The position numbers and the translations under genes were made by a program. A model generated the notes under the pieces. That model saw nothing but the letters and a program-made list of their open reading frames with translations. It was not told the origin of the DNA and made no database searches. A stretch of DNA of 47,491 nt from an uncultured Bacteroides sp. (lineage in GTDB: Bacteria; Bacteroidota; Bacteroidia; Bacteroidales; Bacteroidaceae), in the NCBI GenBank assembly GCA_934716785.1, contig CAKUYM010000005.1:1-47491 (forward strand), read 5' to 3'. Each line of letters starts with the position of its first letter. Positions within the stretch are counted from its first letter, which is position 1. Below are positions 1 to 8,827 of the stretch, piece after piece.

Positions 1-422
1 ATGATATTCTGGGAAAACAAATAGTCCAAGAACAGGTAGAATTCCTTCTTCGCAGCACCTCCTTCCTTGAATGCCGCAAAAGCCAAGGCACGTACTGTCT
101 TCGCAATATCTCTCGCTTGCTGAAGAGTGATCTTATTATTCTTAAAAAGGGGGGCTCCGGTAACTGTTGTTTCATTTTCCCGTTCCAACTGATAGAGCTG
201 CACCTGTGCCGATGCAGTTTCTACTTCTTTGGGATTAGCTTTCGGAGCAGTAAGTTTATACTTTTTCCGTAACTCTTTCAATTCTTTCTTCTTTACGGAA
301 AGTTCCGTGTCCGACATGCCCTCTTGAATAGAAGAAGGGACAACAGAGGCCGCCATGCCATGAAAGGGCATTCCTATCGCCCCACACAGCAAAAACAAAG
401 GAATCAGGTTTCTTAGCTTCAT
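1..422 (-). CDS. PL8-like polysaccharide lyase, N-terminal fragment (cut by window edge)
   Basis: The reading frame opens with ATG at 422 and stays open to base 1, giving about 140 residues; the C-terminus lies outside the window. Residues 1-25 are a signal peptide (MKLRNLIPLFLL, ending near MAA). The rest aligns by eye with residues about 225-345 of the complete PL8 lyase at 16665-19739: a VTGAPLF stretch matches VTGVPIY, and the helical segments after it correspond. This suggests the start of the alpha/alpha-toroid catalytic domain without the N-terminal jelly-roll domain of chondroitinase ABC. It lies 43 bp downstream of the PL29-like gene, probably in the same transcript. Assignment to PL8 is inferred from this short match; the catalytic residues are not visible. 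Confidence 0.6.
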   Translation of the reverse strand, partial: MKLRNLIPLFLLCGAIGMPFHGMAASVVPSSIQEGMSDTELSVKKKELKELRKKYKLTAPKANPKEVETASAQVQLYQLERENETTVTGAPLFKNNKITLQQARDIAKTVRALAFAAFKEGGAAKKEFYLFLDYLFSQNI

Positions 423-465
423 AATCTGATGAAATTATAATATCTGTTCAAACTTCATATATATT

Positions 466-2727
466 CTACTTCAATGCTTTCAGCCAATCGGGCACAAAGC
501 CCAAACGCTTCTCCAACTGTGCTTCGTAGAGGGATTGAGGCTCAACCGGAGTACCATGACTCTCCTCCAGTTTCACTTGTTCCTGAACAAAGTCCAACGA
601 TTCGCCATGAAAACCGACAATCACCGGTGGAAGAAACTTCCAACCCTTAAAGCCAATCCGCCACCAGTCGAACACACCGGCAGGAGCCGAATTGCCGCTT
701 GCCGTATGCGACCTCTCCGAATTCATATTCCAGATGGTGAGATCGTCCAAATGATTGGGAAGCTGGTTGTAATCACCTCCTTGCCGGAATTGCATGAATC
801 CACCTTGGCATGCATCTATCAGAGTGGCACGCGGTTGGGTGGCATGTGACTCAAAGCAAGCATCCTTTCCCCAATGTACGCGCCATATAACAGCCCCCAT
901 ACTCTGTTTGGAAACACCGCATGCGTGATATTGTCCCGCTCCCTCCTCACGAACATTCCTATCATCAATCAGCAAACCATCGGTGCGGTCGGTCACCTTG
1001 CCGATAAACACACGCGAAGAACCGGCAGAACGGATAGCCGCGTGTCCACGGTTTCCCTCTATAGTGATGTCATAAGCAGACACATTGGCACTATTTGTAA
1101 TAGAGTTGGCTTCACTGACACTCGTAAAGGTGACACGCCGCATCCAGGAGTTTGTCAGACGAGCCATATTCACCGGCTTGTAGGCACCGTCATCCTCCCA
1201 AGTCCTATGATGCTTAAAGTCGTCTACGGCATGCCCCACAAAGGCAAGGTCTTCAACTCCGACCTCTTCATAATGTGGATACTGGTGGATTTCCCACCCC
1301 CAACGGGCTTCAACCTTGTGCATGATAGGCTCCTTGAAAGTGATGCGGTTACCGCTTTTAGCAACGATCTGATGAAAATCCTGCACCTGTACGCCCGCCT
1401 CTATAATATTCGTCATAGTCGTTTCCACTGTATAAGGAGCCAACTCCTCACTGACCAATTCCGTATCGTTGTTCTTCAGATACAGACATACCCAGTCGCC
1501 TATATTCAGTCCGGCAGCATTATCCACCTCTACTGTATGGCTGCCCTTGGCGGCATCGGAAGTCACCGCACACAGTCTCTTCAATCCGGAGTTATGCTTA
1601 ATATCCAACAAACACGGAGACGAATACATCACTTCCGTACTTCCCGGCAGATTAGGCGTTGCCATTATCAACTTGGTCTTATCCGGTCCGTCGCCTTTAA
1701 TAACAAAATGCCCGCCGGTAATAGGAATACTGTAACTCGTATTATTTCCTTTGCTATCCGTTGCATACGTCTTTCCCGCTTCCGGTTCTCTTACGCCATT
1801 ATCATCATCACTATGCAGCACATATTCTCCCTTCGGGAAATATATGACAATGCGGGCATTCGGATTATTACCGTTCTTCCCATCCTTACGAGTCATATTC
1901 TTATCCTGCAGGATATCAATCAACGCTTCCCTTGCCGTCATCCCTTTCGCTTCCATACGTTCTTTCACATTCATAACCTCGTAGCCCAATGAGAAGCCAT
2001 CCGGAGGAGCCACTTCCCCATGTTTGTATCCGGCATAAGAGAAATCAAGCAACACGTTATCATCGCTATTCATCAGGAATTTCTTCCATGCCTGCGCCGT
2101 GCCGTTATTGCGTGTATCCAGTTTGAGAACTCTTTCCCCTGTGCGTGATTCCAAGGTTAGCGTGTTTGTCTCCGCATCCAGTATGACAGACCGATAGAGT
2201 GAGAAATCAGCGGCCGTTTTTCCGTTCAATGCCGAAACCGGAGTATTGCTGATACGCTTCCATTGGTGACCGTTATAAGAAACCTGCCAGCAATTGTCTT
2301 CACCCAATGCTATTTGGGGAGTCAGGATACCCTTTCCTGTTTTTATCATAGCAGGAGCCGGATTACCTTGCAGATCTGTCAAAGTATGGGTAGAACCTTC
2401 CAATTGATAGTTCCAATATCCTTCTTCATCGATGCCGAGAAGAGGAATGTCTTTGTCTTCGGAAGCGCAGGCATAAACATCAGCAATCTGCTGATTGCTC
2501 AGTTGCAGTTTGTAGTTACCGCTTTCGTCCGAGGTAAAGTCTATAATCTCAGCCTTCCCATCCATCAGGGCTTGATATGCTGAAATGTTAGTGTTGTATT
2601 GTGTGATAAGTTCCGGCAATTGTTCCGGTTGTTCGATAGGAAGTTGGCCGTTGGCTCCTTCATCATCCGAACAGGAAACGACAGCCATGGTAAACAAGCA
2701 GATAATTGTTGTGTATAATTGCTTCAT
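466..2727 (-). CDS. DUF4988/DUF4955 beta-helix lipoprotein, probable PL29-type glycosaminoglycan lyase
   Basis: 753 residues from ATG at 2727; the longer reading would need a TTG at 2754 and leave the lipoprotein signal internal. MKQLYTTIICLFTMAVVSCS is a lipoprotein signal with the lipobox Cys near residue 19. Residues about 45-210 resemble DUF4988 (short coiled-coil start, then repeated beta units of the type GNYKLQLSNQ and GYWNYQLEG). Residues about 285-720 look like a DUF4955 right-handed beta-helix (ARIVIYFPKGEYVL, GGHFVIKGDG). From memory, this architecture matches the family of B. thetaiotaomicron BT3328, founder of PL29, a broad chondroitin/dermatan/hyaluronan lyase. The PL8-like neighbour and upstream SusCD genes fit. 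Catalytic residues were not identified, so the lyase activity is inferred. Confidence 0.65.
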   Translation of the reverse strand: MKQLYTTIICLFTMAVVSCSDDEGANGQLPIEQPEQLPELITQYNTNISAYQALMDGKAEIIDFTSDESGNYKLQLSNQQIADVYACASEDKDIPLLGIDEEGYWNYQLEGSTHTLTDLQGNPAPAMIKTGKGILTPQIALGEDNCWQVSYNGHQWKRISNTPVSALNGKTAADFSLYRSVILDAETNTLTLESRTGERVLKLDTRNNGTAQAWKKFLMNSDDNVLLDFSYAGYKHGEVAPPDGFSLGYEVMNVKERMEAKGMTAREALIDILQDKNMTRKDGKNGNNPNARIVIYFPKGEYVLHSDDDNGVREPEAGKTYATDSKGNNTSYSIPITGGHFVIKGDGPDKTKLIMATPNLPGSTEVMYSSPCLLDIKHNSGLKRLCAVTSDAAKGSHTVEVDNAAGLNIGDWVCLYLKNNDTELVSEELAPYTVETTMTNIIEAGVQVQDFHQIVAKSGNRITFKEPIMHKVEARWGWEIHQYPHYEEVGVEDLAFVGHAVDDFKHHRTWEDDGAYKPVNMARLTNSWMRRVTFTSVSEANSITNSANVSAYDITIEGNRGHAAIRSAGSSRVFIGKVTDRTDGLLIDDRNVREEGAGQYHACGVSKQSMGAVIWRVHWGKDACFESHATQPRATLIDACQGGFMQFRQGGDYNQLPNHLDDLTIWNMNSERSHTASGNSAPAGVFDWWRIGFKGWKFLPPVIVGFHGESLDFVQEQVKLEESHGTPVEPQSLYEAQLEKRLGFVPDWLKALK

Positions 2728-2733
2728 GTATTC

Positions 2734-2741
2734 CAAATTTA
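2734..2741 (-). promoter_or_regulatory. possible -7 promoter box before the PL29-like gene
   Basis: The minus strand reads TAAATTTG, matching the Bacteroides -7 consensus TAnnTTTG. It sits between the hairpin at 2760-2792 and the ATG at 2727. The distance would give an almost leaderless message and no clear -33 TTTG is seen, so this is weak. Confidence 0.25.
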
Positions 2742-2759
2742 GGTGTTTTTCCAAGAGAA

Positions 2760-2792
2760 AATCTGTCGGTCTCGAACGGAGGCCGACAGATT
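2760..2792 (-). terminator. hairpin terminator between two genes of the locus
   Basis: AATCTGTCGGTC (2760-2771) pairs with GGCCGACAGATT (2781-2792): a 12-bp stem with one G-T pair and a 9-nt loop. Read on the minus strand it is followed by TTTTCTCTT; read on the plus strand by CTTTTTATT. It lies just after the stop of the 638-residue DUF4988 gene and before the PL29-like gene, so it may end or attenuate the SusC-led transcript. Confidence 0.65.
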
Positions 2793-2821
2793 CTTTTTAT
2801 TCTTTACGGCGGTTACAACAA

Positions 2822-4738
2822 TCACTCAATTGTTGCACCCAAGCCTTGATATTCCGGTTTCAAAGTATATTTACCCTCTGTATCGGAAAGGGTACCTTCT
2901 ACAAACGGACTTTCAGTCGATACAGTAATATCATTGCCTGTAAAACCTGTTCCCGGAGTTCTGAAGTATCTCCAAGTCAACTGTGTATTATCAAGCCCAG
3001 CAAAGACCTTGTTTGTTACATAATCTGCATTGCTTTTAGCAACTGCGGTCGCCATTAGCGTTGCAAGCCCGCCTGTAGTGCCGGAAAGCATATTATCCGT
3101 ATCATACCAAAATAAATTATTCTTTATGCTCCAACTTTCCTTCACTGTTGTTTTCACAAAACCGGAAGAAGTGCCATGATTACTCAAAAGATTAAGAAAC
3201 GTATTATTCTCTATTGTAACCTGTTCTATATCCGATGCATTATTCCCTTTTACAAACAGAGCAAGTAAAGTCGATGCATCCGAAGTAGCACAATGGAATA
3301 TATTATTGCGTATTAATATATTGGCAAATGTACCGGCATTATAATTCAAGAAATTAATCACTTTAGTTTTTGTAGGTGGCAGAGGCACTGAGATATAACA
3401 TGACTCTATCCGCAAATTTGAAATGCCTGATGCCGCTTTACTAAAATACGAGAACATTTTGTCACTCATCAGTTCTATTTTACAATGCTCAAAATAGAAC
3501 CGCTTTATTATGTTGTCTGACAAATTGAACCAGTAAGCATTTGATAGAGCTTCCGGAGATATGGATATTCCCATGCACAGGAAACCGACTCCTTCAGCCG
3601 CACTCCCTAAAGAGATGCCATTAGCAATAACTTTTGATGAATAATTATTGTTTTTCTTCTCTGATATCAGCACCAAATCAGATACTGCCCCTGCACTCTT
3701 GCTGACTGTAGCACCGTCAGCGATAAAGTAAACACCTGTTGAGGGAACCGCTGCACCATTAGACAAAAGTTCGGCATCCGGATAATCATATTTGTTGATT
3801 ACCACATCGCCAATCTTAATATCAAACCCTGCCTGATATTCTGCCCAATAGCTATCGGAGGTTGTTTTGGCTTTTATCTGATCGGCTGCCGTGTTCACTC
3901 CATGAATCACTTCCACCGTAACAGTACATTCACTCGGAGTGGCAGGCGGAGTGACAGTAACGGTTACTTCTGTCGTACCTGCCGCATATTGTGACAATTT
4001 TGCTTTCCACTCGGCAGGAGCGCTCACCCTTACCAAATCACCCTCAGCCAGATTTACTTTTACCGTGAAAGATGTTTCTCCGCCACCGGCTACCATCCAA
4101 AGACCATCAGTAACACCCTCCGGAACATTTATTGAACACTCCAGTCCTTTTACAATAGGAATAAGATACTTTTGGCCGCCAAAGGTTACTTCAAAATTGT
4201 CTCCATTCACAGTGACATTGCTTATAGGATTCGAATCGGTGTTCGTCCCCTCAGCCAGACCATTAGCCAATACTGCCCACGTCGAGCCGTTGTCATAGCT
4301 TACATACCAGTATTTCTTATTCCCGTCTGCCGGATTGGCTTCAATCTTAAACTGCGGAGTGATGGAAGAATCTTCGCCATCCTTAGCTTCCGCACGCCAA
4401 CCGGTATCCGTGCCGCCAATCACCCAGTTGCCATTATTACCAATCTCAATTGACGGATAATTGCCTCCGATTACTCCGGGAGTCAGAGTTAAAGTTTCGC
4501 CATTACTCAAAGTCAATGTATAAGTATCGCCATTGACGGAGTAATCAGTTATAGTCTTATTTCCATCGAGCATCACACGGATGATATTCATTTCATCGTT
4601 CAACCGCTGTACTTGTGTCTCAACATTGGTCACACGATCCTTTAAAGCATCGATATCCTTTTCCAAATCGTCCGTATTACATGCCGTGAAGGTCAATGCA
4701 AACAAACTGAATAATATGAATGATTTATAGTATTTCAT
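2822..4738 (-). CDS. DUF4988 coiled-coil surface lipoprotein with beta-helix-like C-terminal part
   Basis: 638 residues. A lipoprotein signal (MKYYKSFILFSLFALTFTAC) is followed at residues about 22-58 by a heptad-rich helix (DLEKDIDALKDRVTNVETQV), then DUF4988-like beta units (TYTLTLSNGETLTLTPG; GNNGNWVIGGTDTGW) to about residue 190. An Ig/BACON-like stretch (about 200-290) comes next. From about residue 330 the sequence is rich in N-x-F and short beta turns (VTIENNTFLNLLSNHG, IRNNIFHC), typical of a right-handed beta-helix. It resembles the 661-residue neighbour at 5656-7641 throughout, so the two are probably tandem paralogues. The role is inferred to be surface glycan binding or lyase-like; no catalytic residues were recognised. 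Confidence 0.7.
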   Translation of the reverse strand: MKYYKSFILFSLFALTFTACNTDDLEKDIDALKDRVTNVETQVQRLNDEMNIIRVMLDGNKTITDYSVNGDTYTLTLSNGETLTLTPGVIGGNYPSIEIGNNGNWVIGGTDTGWRAEAKDGEDSSITPQFKIEANPADGNKKYWYVSYDNGSTWAVLANGLAEGTNTDSNPISNVTVNGDNFEVTFGGQKYLIPIVKGLECSINVPEGVTDGLWMVAGGGETSFTVKVNLAEGDLVRVSAPAEWKAKLSQYAAGTTEVTVTVTPPATPSECTVTVEVIHGVNTAADQIKAKTTSDSYWAEYQAGFDIKIGDVVINKYDYPDAELLSNGAAVPSTGVYFIADGATVSKSAGAVSDLVLISEKKNNNYSSKVIANGISLGSAAEGVGFLCMGISISPEALSNAYWFNLSDNIIKRFYFEHCKIELMSDKMFSYFSKAASGISNLRIESCYISVPLPPTKTKVINFLNYNAGTFANILIRNNIFHCATSDASTLLALFVKGNNASDIEQVTIENNTFLNLLSNHGTSSGFVKTTVKESWSIKNNLFWYDTDNMLSGTTGGLATLMATAVAKSNADYVTNKVFAGLDNTQLTWRYFRTPGTGFTGNDITVSTESPFVEGTLSDTEGKYTLKPEYQGLGATIE

Positions 4739-4768
4739 AATTTCTTCGCTTATTATTGGTTCAACACA

Positions 4769-5644
4769 TTACTGAACAGTCACCTTTAACGCTCTAACCA
4801 ACCGGTAACCTGTTTCCGAGAAAATCTGGAAATAAACAGTATATTCTCCGGCATCCACTCCTTTGGCTCCAATCGTCAAGTTATTGTCAACAGCATCCGT
4901 CAAGGAAACCTGCAAAGGCGTAGGGTCAATAACGACCTTGGCTACGGCTGTTTGGGTAGCAGTCAATGTAACTGTCTCGTCTTTAGCTACGGTTGCGTTT
5001 GCAGTAGAGAATGTCATGTCCAAGCCACCCAGCAAAAGAATATCTACCGGGCTCGAACCTTCATCTCCGAACGTAAAGGACATCTTATTCCCCTCTACCG
5101 TTACACCGGCAAATATACTACTCGGGATTTTGGTTATGTCGGCAATATTATAACGTCCTTCTATGCGTTGTGCATCTCCATCACCAACCGCATAACACCA
5201 ATAACCTTCAGAGTCAATGGATATAGTCGGCGTCTTGCCGTCCTTACCATCTTCGGGGACAGCCGGACAAGGATTTCCATCTCCATCCTTCAGTTCCTTG
5301 GTCGTGCCGTTAAGAGTATAAGTCCAGTTTCCGGCTTCATTAATACCTAATGTAGGAATATCTCCGGCAGGCTGTCCGCCGTAGATTACCAAATTTGTAC
5401 CGTCACTCAATGAAAGAGTGTAGTTGCCCTTCTCATCCATCGAATATCCGGTTACAAGAACGAGTCCGTTCATTGCATCCTGAAAAGACTTGATGCTTGT
5501 ATTCAAGTTCTCAAGATCGTCAGTCAAAGCATCCAAACGTGCATTCAAGTCGTCGATGTCTTTACGTATATCATCCTTATCATCACATGCTGTGAAGGTG
5601 ATGAAGGGTAATAAGCTAATCAGTAGTATCAATATCTTTTTCAT
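4769..5644 (-). CDS. short DUF4988 coiled-coil lipoprotein
   Basis: 291 residues, starting MKKILILLISLLPFITFTAC (lipoprotein signal, Cys 20). Residues about 22-62 form a predicted coiled coil (DDIRKDIDDLNARLDALTDD), followed by two DUF4988-type beta units (YTLSLSDGTNLVIYGG; NEAGNWTYTLNG) and a collagen-like GKDGKTP turn. The C-terminal 90 residues resemble a small Ig-like domain (ATVAKDETVTLTATQTAVAK). Unlike its two neighbours it has no beta-helix part. It lies 11 bp downstream of the 661-residue gene, clearly in the same operon. A stalk or binding role on the cell surface is plausible, but no function can be assigned. Confidence 0.65.
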   Translation of the reverse strand: MKKILILLISLLPFITFTACDDKDDIRKDIDDLNARLDALTDDLENLNTSIKSFQDAMNGLVLVTGYSMDEKGNYTLSLSDGTNLVIYGGQPAGDIPTLGINEAGNWTYTLNGTTKELKDGDGNPCPAVPEDGKDGKTPTISIDSEGYWCYAVGDGDAQRIEGRYNIADITKIPSSIFAGVTVEGNKMSFTFGDEGSSPVDILLLGGLDMTFSTANATVAKDETVTLTATQTAVAKVVIDPTPLQVSLTDAVDNNLTIGAKGVDAGEYTVYFQIFSETGYRLVRALKVTVQ

Positions 5645-5655
5645 AATTGTTAGTT

Positions 5656-7641
5656 TTAACGTTGCGCACCATATTGAGTGTATCCGGCCTTAGGGATAAA
5701 TGTGCCTGTAGACTTGTTGAAAGTAGTCTGATCCGTCGTATCAAATACTTCTTCCAATATCAACTCATCGACAGTGCTCGGACGTGTATTAGAATAGTAC
5801 AATTGGAACTTCATATCGGCATTACCGTTATATCCATAATTATTGCTTCCGGTAGCATCCGTCATAGCCTCCGTAGTTCTAAACAAAACTGTGGTCTTAG
5901 ATTGATTACTATTACCACTACTATTGACAAAGTCGATGGCAGGACACGTCAACCAATAAATATTATTCTTTATCGTTGCTTTCTTGACCGATTTGCAATA
6001 TACCAGTCCCGTAACTCCACTTCCGCCTGAAGTTTCTACATCAACAAAAGTATTTGAGTTTACAGTCAGTTCCTCTTTGACAGTTCGAGCTGTTCCATTG
6101 AACAACTTAAAGTTGGAAAGATGCTTTCCGGTACTTCCCGCCACAGTATGTGCCGCATACACTATGTTGTTTTCAAAGATCAACTTCGAGCAATCCATAT
6201 TATTAATCAAGGCCACACCTGCATTTTTTATGATTTCGGTTTCCGTCTCTTCAATTCTTATATCTGAATTCACGATAGCGCAATAGTTCAGATAGTGCGT
6301 ATTGGCAGTATTAGGAATCATTAAAGCTTTGGTGTTCTTCAAACCATTGATAGAACATTTATCAAATACAACATTCACATCCGCCTCATTCAAACGCAAG
6401 ACATTGTTGTTTATAGTTGAAGTAAAGTTCACATTTTGGCATGCAAACGTTCCAGTGATATAAACCTGTTTGGATACAGACAAGTTTATGGCAGTCACCT
6501 CATCCGAGTTCGGTATAATAATCAAGTTATCCACTCCTGAGGTTCCCAAATCATAAGTCAGCGCCTTATTATTTTCAGCAACGAAATAAACGCCACCCTC
6601 TTTAATCGCCCCGTCGGCAGGTATCTCTTTCGCTTCGCCATACACCTCTTTCGTTATCTCGAATCCTCCTACGGTGATGGCCAAGCCACTGTTATATTTT
6701 ACCTCATTGGTTGCATTCAGTTCTTTCGGATTCTTCACCTTAATCTTATCGACCGCCCAGAATGCCCCTTTCTGTACTTGCACAGTCACATCTGCCGTAT
6801 TATCAGCCACCGCTCTGGTGAGAGCCTTGGTTGCAGCAGCCGGAGCAAATATAAGCAAGCGGTAGTTATTGCCGTTTTCATCGGAAGCATCCAACTTCTC
6901 CAAAGCCGCTCTCCATCCTTCCGGATAAGTGACCTGCACATTCTCACCCTCTATCTTGACAGGAAGCACTGCTCTTTCACCTTTATTTATAATTAGGAAA
7001 TCCTCCTCATCCAATGTGAGTCCTGTCCTATCAATCATACAAACCAACGTCTCTACAATAGGAAGCGAATACACACTTCCATCCTTTAAAGTCACGACAA
7101 AATTGCTGTCGTCAACCTCTGCGGACTCAAACAACTGATCGCCTAAAGAGCCATCGGCAACACCTTCGCCACCCTGCACTTTTGTCCATGCACCGTCACC
7201 GAAACGTACTTGCCAATTGCCATCCTGCACACGGAATTCAGGGAAACCCTCACCGTTTTTACCATTCTCTCCCACAGCGACTACTCCGGTAGAGTTGCCG
7301 TTAATATACCACTTGCCATCTTCTCCGATCGTAATCACCGGCTCGTCAACAGTGCCTTCCTTACCGATGGTCAGTGTCAGTTGGTCGCCATTACTAAGCG
7401 ATATCACATACTGGCGGCTGCCTCCCTGTCCCTCCGTTTTCACGCTACTAATCGTTTTATTTTGAGGATCGAGAATATAGCCGATCACCGCCAAGTTATC
7501 ATTCAGCAGTTTCACCTGCTGCTCGATAAGCGTCACCCTGTCTTTCAGGTCATTCACATCGTCCTTCAGGTCGTCCATAGTACACCCGCTAACGGCAAAA
7601 ACCATCAAGACGCAAAGTATATACGATTTTATGCACTTCAT
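5656..7641 (-). CDS. DUF4988 coiled-coil surface lipoprotein with beta-helix-like C-terminal part
   Basis: 661 residues. The lipoprotein signal is MKCIKSYILCVLMVFAVSGC. A heptad-repeat helix (DDLKDDVNDLKDRVTLIEQQ) spans about residues 22-58, followed by DUF4988-like units (YVISLSNGDQLTLTIG; TIGEDGKWYINGNSTG; VQDGNWQVRFGDGAW). Residues about 210-310 look Ig-like and the C-terminal half has repeated N-N-I/x-F turns (FENNIVYAAHT, IKNNIYWLTCPAI) of a beta-helix, possibly DUF4957/DUF5123-like. It lies 22 bp after the DUF5017-like gene and 11 bp before the short DUF4988 gene. It is a paralogue of the protein at 2822-4738. It may bind or process the polysaccharide imported by the SusCD pair; this is inferred from position. 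Confidence 0.7.
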   Translation of the reverse strand: MKCIKSYILCVLMVFAVSGCTMDDLKDDVNDLKDRVTLIEQQVKLLNDNLAVIGYILDPQNKTISSVKTEGQGGSRQYVISLSNGDQLTLTIGKEGTVDEPVITIGEDGKWYINGNSTGVVAVGENGKNGEGFPEFRVQDGNWQVRFGDGAWTKVQGGEGVADGSLGDQLFESAEVDDSNFVVTLKDGSVYSLPIVETLVCMIDRTGLTLDEEDFLIINKGERAVLPVKIEGENVQVTYPEGWRAALEKLDASDENGNNYRLLIFAPAAATKALTRAVADNTADVTVQVQKGAFWAVDKIKVKNPKELNATNEVKYNSGLAITVGGFEITKEVYGEAKEIPADGAIKEGGVYFVAENNKALTYDLGTSGVDNLIIIPNSDEVTAINLSVSKQVYITGTFACQNVNFTSTINNNVLRLNEADVNVVFDKCSINGLKNTKALMIPNTANTHYLNYCAIVNSDIRIEETETEIIKNAGVALINNMDCSKLIFENNIVYAAHTVAGSTGKHLSNFKLFNGTARTVKEELTVNSNTFVDVETSGGSGVTGLVYCKSVKKATIKNNIYWLTCPAIDFVNSSGNSNQSKTTVLFRTTEAMTDATGSNNYGYNGNADMKFQLYYSNTRPSTVDELILEEVFDTTDQTTFNKSTGTFIPKAGYTQYGAQR

Positions 7642-7663
7642 AATAATCTATTAGTGTTTAAAG

Positions 7664-8788
7664 TTATTCTGTTACATTGATTATCACCTCGCACGTCTTG
7701 GATGCCGCATGCGCATAGTTAGCGTTGTTCATCAAGAAAGTAGCGGTATAAGTTCCCACTTGATTATAAGTATAAGAGTAAGAGTCCAGTTGCAAGGTCG
7801 TATCTTTCACCTTTACACCCAAATCAGGCTCCGGACACTCCGTCAGATTCAGATAATCGGAAACGAGCCAGTTGTACTTCCACTGATTGTTGGCAGCCGT
7901 GCCGTTGATGCTGAATCCACCGGTGGCTATACTGCTCAAGTTCCACATCCCCGTGACACCTGCCGTGACAGATCCATACTCAAGATCCTTCGGCATATTA
8001 AGTTGATCCTGCTCCTTATACACAGTCTTGTTCTTCATGTTCAACGGAGTAAGACCGAAAGAGCTGGCATAAGATGTAGTGACACGTCCGTTTCTCCACT
8101 GAGTTTCGATATGCATGTTCTGAACATAAAAAGTAGACTGAACGATCGTAGCTTTCGGTTCATCCGGATTATTCGCACTTATAGCCTCCTTTTGGTCCCT
8201 GTTGAGCACGAAAGCCAAAGTCAGCTTCTTGCCGATATACTCCTTCACCGACTTATTGTAGCTTAAAGCACCGGAAGCGCTGGTCACCGGAGCTTGCGGC
8301 AAGTCCGTCCGTGCGATGAACTCTTTCCAAGGAGTATCCTTCTCGACCAAGACGGAATCCGCCTCAAAGTTATTCTTGCTCATTCCGGGAAAGAATATGG
8401 TACTTCCCGGATTCGCCGGATCCTCCTCTTCCGCCATATACAAAATGTCGAACTGGTCTTTACAGGAATTAGCGACTCCATATTGCGCCCAAACCGAGAA
8501 CTTCAGGTTGCATGACACGATATCATCGGCAGAGATCTCTTTCCGGTCATGATAGATATACTGATGACCGATCTCACCGCTAAAGAAAGACACATAATCC
8601 GGGTCGCCGTGAAGGAGGAACTCGATAGGAGTTCCTTTTCTCACAGTCAGGATATTGCCCTCATATCTCACATTATCGTTGGTAGCCACAGTGACGCTGA
8701 CATCGTTCAGGTCTTTGTCCAGTTCTTTTTCACACGAAGCAAATAAAAGAACTCCCAAACTTAGCATTAACAGTTTATATGTTTTCAT
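7664..8788 (-). CDS. DUF5017-type lipoprotein, candidate surface glycan-binding protein
   Basis: 374 residues with a lipoprotein signal (MKTYKLLMLSLGVLLFASC). The N-terminal region (VRKGTPIEFLLHGDPDYVSFFSGEIGHQY, positions about 49-77) has the FSGE-x-G-x-x-Y feature I associate with DUF5017. The C-terminus (about 295-374) contains a beta-sandwich-like stretch (YSYTYNQVGTYTATFLMNN), as in PKD-like domains. It is the third gene after susC and susD, the usual position of a surface glycan-binding protein. Gaps are 39 bp to susD and 22 bp to the next gene, so it is operonic. Binding specificity cannot be told from sequence. Confidence 0.65.
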   Translation of the reverse strand: MKTYKLLMLSLGVLLFASCEKELDKDLNDVSVTVATNDNVRYEGNILTVRKGTPIEFLLHGDPDYVSFFSGEIGHQYIYHDRKEISADDIVSCNLKFSVWAQYGVANSCKDQFDILYMAEEEDPANPGSTIFFPGMSKNNFEADSVLVEKDTPWKEFIARTDLPQAPVTSASGALSYNKSVKEYIGKKLTLAFVLNRDQKEAISANNPDEPKATIVQSTFYVQNMHIETQWRNGRVTTSYASSFGLTPLNMKNKTVYKEQDQLNMPKDLEYGSVTAGVTGMWNLSSIATGGFSINGTAANNQWKYNWLVSDYLNLTECPEPDLGVKVKDTTLQLDSYSYTYNQVGTYTATFLMNNANYAHAASKTCEVIINVTE

Positions 8789-8827
8789 TATTCTATCCTT
8801 TTCTTGAATTACTAATAGGTTAACCGA

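Noticed and set aside
874..1992. 372-residue reading frame on the plus strand
   Set aside because: It is antisense to the PL29-like gene, has no signal or recognisable domain, and its composition mirrors the opposite strand.
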